Source: Gnetum montanum
Lineage: Eukaryota; Streptophyta; Gnetopsida; Gnetales; Gnetaceae
Direction: 5' to 3'
NCBI GenBank assembly: GCA_015680685.1
Contig: MNCI01027123.1
Coordinates: forward strand, 500,306-564,305
DNA: 64,000 nt
In this document: piece by piece, positions 44,480-56,299 of the stretch
How positions within the stretch are numbered: position 1 is the first letter of the stretch
How the letters are laid out: each line of letters starts with the position of its first letter
Program-made: the position numbers and the translations under genes
The notes under the pieces: model-generated
The model's input: only the letters and a program-made list of their open reading frames with translations
Databases searched by the model: none
Told to the model about the DNA's origin: nothing

Positions 44480-46566
44480 TACTAAACATAGTACCCGTAT
44501 GGATCTAGTTACCTATAAGGGTACTGCTACCTTGGCAGTGGCATTCCCCACAATTGTGGTTGGTACCACCATTGGTATTGTTCATAAGGTTATGAAGGAG
44601 TTCCACTTGTGTAGTAAGCTTGTTGCTATTGGTGGAACTACCTTGGATTTCCTTGAGGATAAGGAAATTGTCTAGGTGTTTGCCTACGTGCTAGTTAAGG
44701 ATTCAAGGCAAACATTCCAAACTCTTGTAAGTGTGACACCACAAGGTAACATCCCTTTGGANCCCAAACTCTTGTAAGTGTGACACCACAAGGTAACATC
44801 CCTTTGGATGTTCATATTGACAGATGTCACAAGCAGTTTCATCATCGGAGTTGGTTTCCACAACTTTCTCTATGGTAGCAGCTTTGCCCTTACCTCTTTG
44901 ATACGCATGTTCAACTTGTTTTCACCTTCTACGGTTACGATCACTATTTTATTCTTTGGATTCTTTAGAAATCTTCATAGCAATTTGAAATTTTTCATCC
45001 AAAGAGTCTCATAATTTATCAACCTTTGCTGAAATATCATAAACAGATTTTGGGATGGGCAAGGTTTTCCTGTTCACCACTTCATTGAGTGGTGACTCCT
45101 CCTCATCACAAAATCAGACCTCCTATTTCCTAATGGAAGGATCCCTATTATACTCTTCTACACTTTCCCTTTTTTATAGCTCACCTTCTTCTATTGCTAC
45201 CTACTCAATTAGCCTTTGGATCTAATGAGCTCTTAGTTCAAACAATCTCCCTTGGACATATACCCTAAGAGTTCTTCTAGCTTCTGCTCTGAGTCCATCT
45301 ATGATGTGCAAAGTTTTTCCCTTTTAGAATAACCATGTCTAGGGCATCAATGTAAGAGTGAATAGTATTTTCCCATGGCGACATCCAAGGGTTCATGTAT
45401 TCCCTATTTCCAGCCTTGGATTTGCCTTTTTAGATTAGACACTTTGGAGTACGTCTGGTATTTATCATTAAACAGCTTTAACATGGTACTCCATTAGCAA
45501 ATGGCTTTCAGTTCCAAAGATTAGTACTAGCTTTTGGCTTCCTTGATGAGTGTCCTAGGAAAAAGCTTGAGTTTCTACCATTCATTCTCTATGTTCTATA
45601 AGGCACAAGCATCATGGAAAGCTTGTAGATGTGTCTGTGGATTAGAGTTGTATCCCCCCTCAAATCTTGGAATATTATTCATGTCTAAGCACTTGATTCA
45701 ACTATCTTTCATAAGCCTAGTTGGAATTTTAACTACCTCTGCAATGTTGAGGATGCTTCGAGTCATTAAGAGAGGTTAATCATCATCACTGCATCAATGA
45801 TGCCAATGATGGCTTAGACCATCACTTCAGTCATGGTGGCCTTCATAGTCATTGTTGTCTCATTGATCACCTTCATCATGATTATTTTGATGATGGATTC
45901 TATGAGAACCATCAAATGAAGAGGAATGTTCAAAATCGAATGAAGAGGATGAAGAGGAAGGTGGATCACCACCACCATTGTGGTGTCTACCATCACTTTT
46001 TGCTTATTAGGATCACCATCCTTAGATCCCTTGTTATTTTGATGCTTGCCTAAGTCCCTACCTTGGCTATCACTTTTTTCTAAGTTTATTTTATGAATCA
46101 TGAATCACGGGTTCACGTTCACACCCTTGTCACCAATAATAAGGGGTGGAGAATCTTCATGTTGAGAACCTTCAAAGGGAGAATCCTCATTATCATCTTG
46201 ATCTAGTAGGAACAAGGGATTAGTGAAATGTTTCCCCTTCATAACCTCATGGAGTTTTTCCTGGCATCAATCTCATTTGTGTTGTGTTTTAGTGGGACAA
46301 TAGTTTCAAGTTTCATAACCATCCACAATGTATTCTTCATGAAGATCTGCTATGTCCAACTTCTTAAGGGTTTTCAATAGCATCCCAAGCATAAATTGAC
46401 TGGGGGCCAAGATGATGTTGCCCTCTATATCATGCCATCACAACAATTCATCCTAATGTAGGATGAAGGTAAAGTTTGGCACAAACTCATCTGGATGAGT
46501 ATATACCACTTTGCACACCTATGGGACCAGCAATTTAACATCTTCGTGCTTGTGAGAAGAAGACAT
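44480..46566 (-). pseudogene. Gag of element C (degenerate)
   Basis: Starts MSSSHKHEDVK after the primer site, as in F. N-terminal block VVYTHPDEFVPNFTFILH, then a DIEGNI block; basic linker with KHQNNKGSKDGDPNKQK; Gag core at 45250-45720; knuckle CDICQYEHPKGC near 44805-44840; Gln/Tyr/Pro tail to about 44480. Stops are frequent. Around the knuckle the assembly repeats 45 bp (44717-44761 and 44764-44808) across an N, so the reading frame there cannot be trusted. Confidence 0.83.
44717..44808. other. Duplicated 45 bp flanking a single N
   Basis: 44717-44761 and 44764-44808 are identical, with the N at 44762 between. This is typical of two contig ends joined without merging their overlap. One copy should be removed before comparing Gag frames. 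Confidence 0.85.
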
Positions 46567-46701
46567 TTTGCAATATAGAATAAAATGACAGTGTGATTTT
46601 ATAATTCTATGTATAGCAAGAATGACATTGACCTTGAGGTTCATATAATCATATTAATAGTATTCACCTAAACCTAAATGATGCACATTTCAACAAACAA
46701 A

Positions 46702-46721
46702 GTTCTCGACAACGGCAGCAA
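46702..46721 (-). promoter_or_regulatory. Primer binding site, tRNA-Asp type, element C
   Basis: Minus strand TTGCTGCCGTTGTCGAGAAC directly after the LTR end; it matches the tRNA-Asp complement with several substitutions. Confidence 0.75.
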
Positions 46722-47623
46722 TGATGAGCAGCAAGGTACCCCTACACCCAACCATACAAATCACAAAGTGTTCATGCATGATTCGGTCGAATTCCATGGA
46801 CTTTATCATTTCCAATGCACTAATCCTCTAGAAAGTGAAACTTGCCTTAAGGTTAATCGTTGTCTTCCCAATTACACTTGTAATGTACACTAGTATCGTT
46901 AAGTGTAATTAAGGCATCTAATTTTTATCATTTTGTATTTTTATGATTTCAGTACTTGAATAACAATAAAGTGGTTGGACTAACTAATTTAATTTAAATA
47001 ATCAACTAATGTCTAACTAGTCCTAACATAAGCATCTAGTCCCACTTTTTGTACATGTCCTAAACCCATGTATCCATTGCTAGGAGACCAAGTACTACAC
47101 TACTAGGTGTACCAAGCAATAACCCTGCTGGGATTACCAAGTAAATATGTGTTACATTCGAAGTGGTTGTACTTTTGTGTCTAATCTATCTTACTTAATT
47201 ACTTCATTAACTTAATTACTGAAAACATTTAATAAATAAATGAAAACATTAAATGCATAAATAAAATATTTAATCTACCTAGAATGTTGCAAGGTTTATT
47301 AGAAAGCTCATCTTTATTGCCACACACACTATCGTGCTTAGGTACAATAATGCTTGAATAAAGATTTGTACACTCAATGACTCCTACTACAAGCACTTGG
47401 GAGAAAAATTCTAACTTCCAAATGGAAAAATAGCAAAAGCTTCACTGCAACTACAATCTCTATTGTCATAAATGTGGCTAGTAGGAACGTATTTTATAGC
47501 TGAAAATCGACACTACATTAATGGGGCCTCATCAATACATGATATGATGTGTCAACTAGGCCTCATCAATGAGGCCTAGTTGATAAGGCCACATGGATGC
47601 AACCAACCAAAAGAAACTCATTA
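46722..47623 (-). repeat. 5' LTR of element C
   Basis: 902 bp with plus-strand ends tgatgagcagc..aactcatta. A reversed TATA region lies near 47489-47500 and the reversed AATAAA region near 47310. U3 repeats of gatgaggcc/catcaatg type occupy 47515-47600. Confidence 0.92.
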
Positions 47624-47800
47624 GATGTAATATCACATTTTCTATAACTTAGCTACATCGATGCATCCCTATCGATGTAGCAAAATGAGTTAACACATCC
47701 ATATCAATGTAGTATCTATATTTTCCTATAAATATGTAACCTACCACATATTTGGCACCATTTGGTCAATAGTGTAGCTGCACTCTTGCAATTTGTTTCT
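47624..47800 (+). repeat. 3' LTR of D, continued after C
   Basis: Resumes with the duplicated gatgt, then palindromic tacatcgatgcatcc-type repeats, a TATA box (ctataaatat near 47730) and the start of R (tgcactcttgcaatttg). It breaks off inside R and joins E's Gag in opposite orientation, so the D LTR end, its duplication and E's 3' part are all missing. Confidence 0.65.
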
Positions 47801-47809
47801 ATAATCAAT

Positions 47810-48526
47810 CTTGATCATAGTCCCTCCTATCAGACTTTTGACAACAAGGAGGATGATAAAGGTGGAGGGCTAGGAGAGTTGTGCCTACTAATCCTTCTCT
47901 TATGGTCCTTTGATTGTTCTTTCTCTACTTCTTTTGATGAATGGCTAAAAGACCTTTTCCTTAAAGTTCTCTTGGTTTTAGATTCTATCTTTCCCTCACT
48001 CTGATCATTCACCAAGGTTGATTGTAACTATTATTAAATTATGTCTTCCTCACAAAAAGAAAGAGGATCTTAATTTTAAGATTAACCTAAAAAAATTTAG
48101 GGCCCTCCTTTTTTATTGCAAAAATAATGGTGTTGAGACCTTCTTGCCCTTGGAGGCTTCATAAATTGCCTCCATGCATCAATCTTTTCTAAGCTGGGCA
48201 TTCATTAGCTAATAATCTCTAGAGGTATGGTCTATTACCTCATACTCTAGGCCTAATGATTCAATCTACAACTTCATGAGACTTACCATAAGCATTGTGA
48301 GAATAGACCAATTGAGAGGTAATAAAATATTACTTTTCATATCCTTCTAGTATATTTGTTCATCATGATAGAAAATGAAAGTGAAATTTGGATAGCAGGG
48401 ATCTAGATGTGCATAGACCACTTTTAGCTATTGAGGTTTTTCACTGGTAGTCCTTTTGGATTATTCATGATGCTAATTAGAAACATCGATAGGTGGTGGT
48501 GAATCATTCTTGTAAGAAGAAACCAT
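47810..48526 (-). pseudogene. N-terminal Gag of element E (truncated)
   Basis: Starts MVSSYKNDSPPP at 48526, after the primer site. The N-terminal block is present but worn (a PDEY/FTFI-like stretch near 48370-48430). It ends in a Lys/Arg/Ser-rich segment open at 47830-48015 (KTKRTLRKRSFSHSSKEVEK) followed by SPSPPPLSS, matching the Gag of G at 63201-63437. The rest of E's Gag, all pol and its 3' LTR are lost at the junction with D. Confidence 0.72.
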
Positions 48527-48663
48527 CTTAGTTAGTTTGATAAAGTGTGTGCTAATAGAATATTATTATTATTTTATCTAAAATATATTTTTTTATGTTT
48601 TCCTTACAACAACTTTGTATGACTTCACTCTCTACTAATACTTAGCATACTTAGCTAAACTAA

Positions 48664-48683
48664 ATCCCTGACAATGGTGCTAA
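48664..48683 (-). promoter_or_regulatory. Primer binding site, tRNA-Asp type, element E
   Basis: Minus strand TTAGCACCATTGTCAGGGAT next to the LTR end; nearly the same as the sites of A and B. Confidence 0.78.
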
Positions 48684-49346
48684 CAATGGGTAATAGGTAT
48701 TCCCTATGTCCATTCATATGAATCACTAGTGTGTACATGTCATCTAGTTGAATTTCATAAACTTATTTACCTAAGTGGCCAATACTCCTAAATGCTAAAA
48801 TCTGTAATTATTAGTCATTGTCTTCCCAATCAACACTTCTATTAATCTAGGCATATGGGTAAGTGTGGTTGAGGTAAAACATATTTTTTATACTTTCTAT
48901 TATTTTTTCTACTTTTGAAATGATTAAGTAAATAAAGATTTAATATTTAAATTAACTAATTAATTAACTACTGCATTAACTAGCTAGCCTAAATGTGGAG
49001 TATACATTCCCACTTTCCGTATACATCTTGAATGTATATTAATACTATTGGGTTACCAAGTGTATACTACTAGGTATGCCAGGTATCCACTACTAGGATT
49101 ACCAAGCATTAATATATCTTACTTGAAGTGATTGTACTCACATTGCTTACAAATGATAATATTAATTACCTAATAATAAGAAAGTAAATTTCATGTCAAG
49201 TAAACTACTAGAAAGTAAAGTTATGCTAATCCAAGTACTACAATGGATAGAAGAAATCTCGATCTTATTTCTGCTCATGAAAATGTGTCTAGGTACATGT
49301 GCACCTAAATAAAATATTGTACAATCACTTGAAGTCATGTTGTGGG
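48684..49346 (-). repeat. 5' LTR of element E, inner part
   Basis: Inner 663 bp of an 883-bp LTR of the TGATGAAA subfamily, interrupted by F at gtggg (49342-49346). It resembles the LTR of G in the ttgataatcc/gttaccaagtg region and at the outer end. Confidence 0.8.
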
Positions 49347-50278
49347 TGATGAGCGGCTAGGTACCCCTATGCCCAACCATGTGAATCATGGGCATTCACA
49401 TGCGACTTGGTCGAATTCCATAGACTGTAAGCACTTAACGTACACCAAACCTTTAACTAGCAAAACCCTTTGTTAGAACAGTCGTTGTCCTCTCAACCTC
49501 ACTTGTGAAGTTCTGATTGCGATGGTTAAGTGAGATTAAGGTAACTAATTTTTATGGCTTTTTACTTTATCTTTTGGCATCTAATTAAGGTATGGAAAGT
49601 AAGGAATGAAATATTATCTAATTTATAATTATCGTAACCTGTATCTTGACTATTCCTAGCATAAGTATCTGATCCCATCTTCCAGGCATGTCTTGAGCAT
49701 CCCCTAACCACTACTAGGTTACCAGACGTTAAGCGTCACTGGGTTACCAAGTGTTGGGTTTACGTTCGAGATGGTCGTACTTATGGTTTCTATGAACTAT
49801 GAATGAGCGATAGCGATTAAACTAATAATAAGAGAAACTTAAGTAATTATCAAAGCATAGAAATATTAAGCTATTAAATGCATTAAATGACTAAGTCCAA
49901 ATGCTCCAAGGAATGCTTGAAAGCTCGTCTCTATTTTCGTTCACGCCAATGGGCTCAAATACATCAGCACTTGAATAAAGAGCCAGACACCTTCTTTACA
50001 CCTACTACAGGCACTTGGAAAATATTCTAACTCTCACGGGAAAAAACTGCAAGAGCTTCACTACAACTGACAAAAAGATACCTAAGTGAGGCGGAACCCC
50101 TCTTATTTATAGGTCGGAATAGGCTCCACATAAATGAGGCCACGTTGACGCATGGAAGGCTACGTCGATGGGGCTGCATCAACGGGGCCATGTATACAGG
50201 GCCGCGTCGACACAGCCGTGTCAATGGGGCTGGGTATACGTGCCCTAGTAAACACATCAACCAATTGACACTTCATCA
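49347..50278 (-). repeat. 3' LTR of element F
   Basis: Plus-strand ends tgatgagcgg..cttcatca. U3 has CG-rich palindromic units (cgtcgacacagcc, gtatacg) at 50110-50250, and a reversed TATA box at about 50103-50111. Confidence 0.93.
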
Positions 50279-50293
50279 TACCTCCACAACTAA
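50279..50293 (-). promoter_or_regulatory. Polypurine tract of element F
   Basis: Minus strand ttagttgtggaggta, abutting the 3' LTR. Confidence 0.8.
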
Positions 50294-50506
50294 GTAAAAA
50301 CTCTTCCTCGAGTTCCTTTTACAATCTGGAAGGTATGTATTTTTATTTGCAACACACATACATGACACAACATCAATTTTACAAAGTGCCTGAGTGCACA
50401 AAGAAGGAAAAATTACAAAAATGATGGTGCTCATAGACAAAATTGAACACCCTGCTAGTCCTGGAGTTTTTGCTGTGTAGAAGGATGCAAAAAATTCTGG
50501 AGAAGA

Positions 50507-53362
50507 TCACATTGTCCCTGGTGGCGGTGGTTCCGATGGACCTTCACCAACCTCTAGCCCATGTGGCGGCAGTGGCATGAATGATGGCTACCTAGCAGTG
50601 GCTGCAACTTCTAGAGGTAATCAGAAAGCCTCCAAGAGGATCCCCATCTTCTCCTCTTTGCTTCTAGGATCGTTCACAATCCAGGCGGCTTCGCCAATGT
50701 GTGCTAGAACTGGAACCTCCCAAGGGCACGACAACGCTGGGAAGAGTTCTTTCAAGTTGATGAACCAAGCTACGAACTATTTCCTTTCAATGTTGAATTC
50801 TTGAATTGATATCTATAGCTACTGTTAGTCATTCATCTGACAAGCCAAGTTCTCCGCGACTGCACGTTGTTCTTCAAAATTCATGCGGAGGACCTTGAGT
50901 TCCACGTTTGCTGTTTCCAATTTCTAGTTTGTTGCTTTGTGCACTTGGAACTCACCCTCGTATAAAGAATATGAGGTAGCCACTTGCTTCTCCAAATCAG
51001 ACCATGGTCTCTTAGCTGTGAGCATGGCCAGGTTTACATAGCAAAGGTTAGCGAGCTCCATATACTCTATCATTTCTTTAGTTTGCAACTCCTTGAGGTA
51101 GATTTTAGCTTGATTATAGGCATTCAACCCATCAAAGATAGGTTGCCATGCCTCACCAACTTCTTAGAGCTATTGGAGCGCTTGGTTCAGCTTGGCCTTT
51201 GCGACTTGAATTTGCTTCTCATTTACTTCCTTTCGCAATCCCACTTGGTCCCTGTAATGATTCTTGACTTTTTCATATTTTAGGGCCTCATTCTTCCAAG
51301 CAGCGACTTCGATGGCAGATTTCTATTGCAAGGCTCGAACCTCCTCCATGGACAGATTTTAGTTCTCAACGGCGAACGTTCTCACATTAGCACTCACCTT
51401 AGCTAGCTCTTATTGTTATTGGTGAATAAAATTTTTCATGTGCTCGTTCTCAGCACCAACATTACACATGTGATGAACCTCTGCGGTCAACTTGATGTTC
51501 TCCTGGTAAACCTTTATCAAGTCCTTGTCTAAATGATATGTCTGAGCATCTACCAAGGCCTTATCAAAGATCGTCGACTCTCGCTCATCCTTAACTATTT
51601 GAAGTTTAACTTGAAGTTGTTGAAAAGCTTCATCTCTGGTGAGCTCACGGTTGAGGAGAGCTGGATCAACAAGTTGGATTCTTAACTGGGTGACTTCTAT
51701 TGCCAAGCATTGACAAGTGGCTTGAGTAGCTTCAAGTTGCCCTTCCAAAATGAGGCTCTTCCCTCTTGCCGAAAGCAACTTTGACTGGGTTGCAGTGATG
51801 TTATTCGCAAGTTCAAAGACATCTGAAAGTAGTTGCCTAGTTCCTACCAGTCATTCCAACAGCTCTTTGTGTTGTGCTACATCAATCCTACTACATGAAG
51901 TTACGACGGATGCCTATACATCTTGAAGCCCATGTACATCTGGTATAGGCACCTTAGGTGCATTAAGAGCCATAGTAATCGTATCAGCAACCACTTCGGC
52001 CACAATCTCCTATCCTTGGTGCTACATCACCAAGACTGTTGTCCCCTCACCATCTTCCAAGAATACTGAGAAGGTAGCGGCATTCCTTGAAATTTTAGGA
52101 AATAGTTGTCAAGTTGATATCATTACCTCTCGGACACTAGGATCTGTTCTTGCTGGCACTTGTGTTTGGGCGATGGAAAATATCAACCCTGCTCTTTCTA
52201 ACAAATTGATTGATCGAGCCACTTGCTCCAGGTGGCTCATTGCAGGGCGATAGACCGAAGGATCTTTCACTCCACTAATCCTTCCAGATTGCTCTTGCTG
52301 GCTCAAGAGCGATTATCAAATTTTGTGGATGTGTTCTACAATAGTTTGCAAACCTGACCTTGTTGTTTGCGTAGGTGGTAGAGGTGGTTGCTACTCTTCC
52401 TCTATCTGTGTAGTGGCGGGAGTCCTATCCTTCATCATTTCATACCATGAGGAAATTGGGGTGTGTCGGATTGTATCATTGGCATACCGTGCTATCCCTG
52501 CCTGTTTGCATAACTTCCCGATTAGGCAGGGGAAGGGGGGAGCTCTTCTTCCATGTTTGCTTTCAGCAAACCTCTTTTCAATTTCCAAGAATAATAACTA
52601 TGGAAGACTCATTAGAAACTCCCCACTGAGAGCAGCACATGCACAAGTGGAGAAGGTCATGATTTTGTTGGGTCTTACCGTTGGATTTAGGTGGTAAGAC
52701 ACGATCTTTGAATACACCCTCTCCGCGATGGTTAGAGAGTCGAATTCCTTGCGGTCTACCCCATAGCACCGCCTAATCCACTCCCCTTTTACCTTCGAGT
52801 CTACTTGTTTTGGGATCTCTACCACATCTGCTCCGATCTCTAGCAACCCTAGAGCTTGCACTATTCCCTCTGCAGAGTAAGAGACATAGACGTATTTGAT
52901 TCTTACTTTGGACCCCAGTTGCCAATTTGTCCAGAAGAGATAGGTTTCTCCTAGGTACCATTTACCACTGGTTGTGATGATCGATCACATAGGAGAAGTT
53001 TGCAACTAAAGTCTCACATCTTCTAGTGCGTTCTCGAGAAATGGTCCAAAGTTTAGCTCTTGTAGGACCATCCGTTGCACTTCTCGCAGCTTGATAACAT
53101 CAAGACATGCTTGGGTTAGGGTGACCTCAAGCCATGGTGCTATCCCCGAAGTTTCATCTCCCTATGATTGCTTGTTGGGCATCTCCTCTTCATGAATTTG
53201 ATGGACAGGTTCCACATTAGGTCCTTCATGGAGGAGGCTAGTTGCATGAGAGCCCTCTACATGCTTTGGTTGCTGCACGCCTTATCCTCTTCCCGTTCGT
53301 GGATACTTGTCCCTCGGTTGTGATGGTCCTTCGCCCCTTGGATGCCTTGGTTTGGGTGCCAT
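50507..53362 (-). pseudogene. ORF2 of element F (952 codons, best preserved)
   Basis: 2856 nt, an exact multiple of three, from ATGGCACCC (directly after TTTGATTGTAG) to TGA at 50507-50509. Residues about 1-110: basic Pro/Gln-rich head. About 110-330: conserved region with TLTQACLDVIK, NFGPFLENA, YLGETYLFWTNWQLG, ALGLLEIGADVVEIP, WCYGVDRKEF-like (here RCYGVDRKEF), FSTCACAALSG, PFPCLIGKLCKQAG, resembling the putative plant transposon protein domain. About 530-870: Glu/Gln/Lys-rich heptads (51416-51778 is open), likely coiled coil. The tail is Pro-rich (GPSEPPPPG). About fifteen in-frame stops, nearly all TAG/TGA/TAA, are visible. No signal peptide or membrane helix is seen. Function unknown. 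Confidence 0.72.
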
Positions 53363-54628
53363 CTACAATCAAACATAACCACCCATTAGACTGTGCATAA
53401 GTAGCTCAAAATGGTCCTTATACACCATCTCAGTTTGACTAAGTTATGTTGTTGGCATGGGCATTCCATTAAGTCCCCCGGAGTGTTAATTCATGGGTTA
53501 GAGCCAAAAACAACAAGGGATGAGTTGGAGTTTAAACGGGTGTTTTTGTTTCTTCCCTTAGAGGTGCGAAGTCTTAATTAACTAACTAATTAATTAATTA
53601 ATTACACATAGGCTTCACCCCCCCCCCACATGACTGAGAGCATACCTCTGGTTGCTTAAAAGAGCAAGGATCGGTTGATGTGGACGCAGGATGGAATGTA
53701 GGTGCTTGGGAAGAAGTTTGGCAGAAAAATGGCAAAATCTCCCCTCAATTTGTTTGCAAAATGATGAAATTTGAAAGTGCAACGGGTGTATATATAGGGG
53801 TTGGGTGTTGCATTGACAGGGCTGCGTATACGTGACCCTGTATGCAAAGGGGGTCATGCCCGTTGACCAACGTTGATCAACCTAGAAAAAACCTAAAAAG
53901 ATGAATTTGAAACACCAAATTGGGATAGTTGCAGGACATGAGAGGCCTGGAAAATGGCTGAGGACAAAAGGAAATGAAATCGAGCTAGAAAAAGAGTCAC
54001 AGGTAGGAGAACGTGGTAAGAAAGGACTCCGCGGGAAAGAAATCGAGCGATGGGTAACATGGAAAAAAGCTGCCAACACACCAAGAGGATGGAAAAATAA
54101 CAAATGGCACTGAGAATATGCAAGTAGGTCCTCCCCATAGTAAGCGGTAGCCTTCATAGCCCTTGCATATCCCCAACACCGGGGTCCGTGGGCCCCAGGG
54201 CTAAGGAATGGTGATTGTAATTTAATACACCCATCCATGAGAACCTATCACAGCATGGGAAGGTCAAAGGAATCATGATGAATGATCAAAACATAAGACC
54301 AGCAATGAGCTGAGTCAGGGAGAGAAATGGATGGAGAGAGAGGAGTGAGAGTGGAATTCCAATTATCAGTCACATAAAACCCTGTGGGAAGTTGTGGTTA
54401 AGTGATCCTATAGGACCGTGCCTAAGTTCAGACAAAAAACCATCCACATCCAGTGACATCGCAGCAACAGGCAAAGACTCGTCCACCCCCCAAGTGGACA
54501 GGAATGCACCCGTAAAGAATCACCACTCCAACAGACATGAGAGGAAGGAAGTGAAATGGGACCAAGTTAGAGGGGACAAAGGAAGTCCCATAACTAGTAC
54601 TTGTGGCCCATGAGAGGCGGTCTAAGGG

Positions 54629-54699
54629 GTGTGCTTTGAATTCCCACTTGGTTAAGATTTTATTCTTGTATTTGCTTTTATTTTGTGGGAACCACACCA
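54629..54699 (-). promoter_or_regulatory. Spacer hairpin 2 of element F
   Basis: Minus-strand arms GGTGTGGTTCCCAC and GTGGGAATTCAAAGCACACC. The inner stem CCCAC/GTGGG differs from CCCAT/ATGGG in C by a paired change. The loop is A-rich. Confidence 0.68.
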
Positions 54700-54738
54700 T
54701 GCAAAGACCCATGCTTGTGTGCATGCATTCGACCAAGG

Positions 54739-54782
54739 GGTGTGCTTTGAATCCTCTTATTTTTTTTCATGAGGACCACACC
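54739..54782 (-). promoter_or_regulatory. Spacer hairpin 1 of element F
   Basis: Minus-strand arms GGTGTGGTCCTCAT and AAGAGGATTCAAAGCACACC. The inner stem GTCCTC/GAGGAT again differs from the other copies on both sides. The loop is short and A-rich. Confidence 0.66.
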
Positions 54783-55849
54783 ATGCAAGGTCAAACTGCC
54801 AAGGAGCTTACTTGTAGAGATGGACTTGGAGTGGAAAGAAATCCATAAGGGCAGTCCCACTACCCAAGGGGTAGAAGAGGATGATGGATGTTGCATTCCC
54901 CTTGAAGTCACACTCGATTCAAACCATTGGGGCATCCCTGAGTCTAGGAACTACACAAGTCACACATTAATTATAGTGTTTTTAAGTGAAACATGGTTGC
55001 ATGTTTCCAAGAGTTGGAAAACCATGGAGTGGATGAATGGGTGGATGACGTGGACTCACTGCCAATATTATGACTGAAAGTAGACGCAAAAACCAAGAAC
55101 ACCCATGCGAGTATAGGAGCGACGTAAAATAAGTGCCTATTTTTAGTGACCCATCACAACGAAGATCATCTGTGTCAAATACCTGGTGACAATGAAACAA
55201 CTTATTAGCAAACAATTAAAAATTAAACACACACATATGCATAGATAAACAACAAAGAAAATGGAAAAATAAGTTAAGAAAGGAAAAATTAGCAAGAATT
55301 GGCAAACGTATGAACGATTTTGAAAAAAACAGTGCAAAACAAAAAATTCCAAAAAATAGTGAGAAGCGTAGTGGAATGGGTTAGCATGGAGGATGGTCTC
55401 CCCCACAACTGGGTGGAAAGGAGGAGACACGAAAGATGGAACAAGGTTGTCTTGGTGATGATGAGTTGGTAGCACTAGTTAAGTGGAGCCCACAGAAAGG
55501 TTTAAGTTCCAAGGGCTCTTTTTTGAAGCTTTCAGGAATTTGCAACTTTCCCCAGTCACCATGGTCATCAACAATGGAGACTTGTTAATGAACCTCTTCC
55601 ATTTTATCCATGATTTCTACGTAGGCTCGTACAAGCCCCTCAGATGGTTCCATACACAATGTGCTGCTAGCAAGATCAACTGTCAGCCACTGGGTGACTT
55701 CTTGACTTGTGGCTACTACGTACAGGCACCGTTGAACTAGCAATTCTTCGGTACACCGACTGCATGCTTGAATGGATGTCCGCTTAGCATACTATAACTG
55801 CTGCACATAGTTCCACCCTGAGTCATTGTACGCGATGCATGGAACGTGC

Positions 55850-56210
55850 TTCTTCTTGATCTTTCCAAAAGTATTTTCATTTGAAATTTCAAGAGAAAGA
55901 TCTCGGAGTCCTAGTCTTGCATCCATCGTGCTCAACTAGGCTCTTTCCATTATGATTGGGAAGTCCCCCTTGCAATTTTTAACACGGATGACCAGAAAAT
56001 CAATAGGATAGGATCACCCAAAAACAATGGTCACAATGTCCTCCACCACTCCCAAGGGAACATGATGGACTAGTCTACCAGTTCGAGCCTAATGTTGCTC
56101 TTCTTTAACGGGGGTAGGTTCCAATTCTTGTACACGTCGTGTGAGATCAAATTGACTCCTGACCCTAAATCCAGAAGGGCTTTACATGGCTCATTTCCTA
56201 CCACCTGAAG
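55850..56210 (-). pseudogene. Aspartic protease region of element F
   Basis: Active site LLDLGSGVN (about 56160-56175): Asp kept, Ser of D-S-G changed to Leu. Upstream NEPCKA and downstream HDVYKNWNLPPLKKSN match A and C. The C-terminal block near 55930 is GKSP/IIMERA-like and has a stop. It is the last enzymatic domain before the pol deletion. Confidence 0.78.
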
Positions 56211-56299
56211 ATGGATGAGGGGACCTCCCAGATCAGTCAATTCTGGGAAAGGTGACCTACCTTTATCCAGTCGATCACTGCATTTTTCAGCATGATCAT

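Larger units (their letters stand above)
34196..47623 (-). mobile_element. Complete OTA Ty3/gypsy retrotransposon C
   Basis: A 13.4-kb element inserted in the LTR of D, with duplication gatgc (34191-34195) / gatgt (47624-47628). LTRs are 873 and 902 bp. It has the complete order: tRNA-Asp site, Gag, PR, RT, RNase H, IN, spacer with two hairpins, ORF2, purine tract. Its pol is the best preserved in the window: RT D-D, the integrase HHCC finger and all three D-D-E acids are visible, though stops and frameshifts make it non-functional. A duplicated 45 bp around an N (44717-44808) and a 42-base C run (38471-38512) are likely assembly or sequencing problems. Confidence 0.93.
53363..55790 (-). other. 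Spacer of F, including pol end and deletion junction
   Basis: From high to low: PR-RT linker, deletion junction (about 55496-55506), end-of-pol block GTTGTGGGGGAGACC (about 55400), AG-TGAGTCCA (55031-55063), hairpins at 54782-54739 and 54699-54629, ATGCAAGGG/CTATGGGGAGGACC (about 54180-54120), C run (53618-53627) and the TAG before ORF2 (53363-53364). The ORFs at 53882-54238 and 54428-54936 lie in these non-coding blocks. Confidence 0.65.

Noticed and set aside
50507-53362. ORF2 as an envelope glycoprotein
   Set aside because: The position suits env, but no signal peptide, membrane anchor or glycoprotein-like Cys pattern is visible; the C-terminal half looks like coiled coil.
53882-54238. 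118-codon minus-strand ORF and overlapping frames in the spacer of F
   Set aside because: They lie in the non-coding spacer; the corresponding parts of A and C have no such frame.
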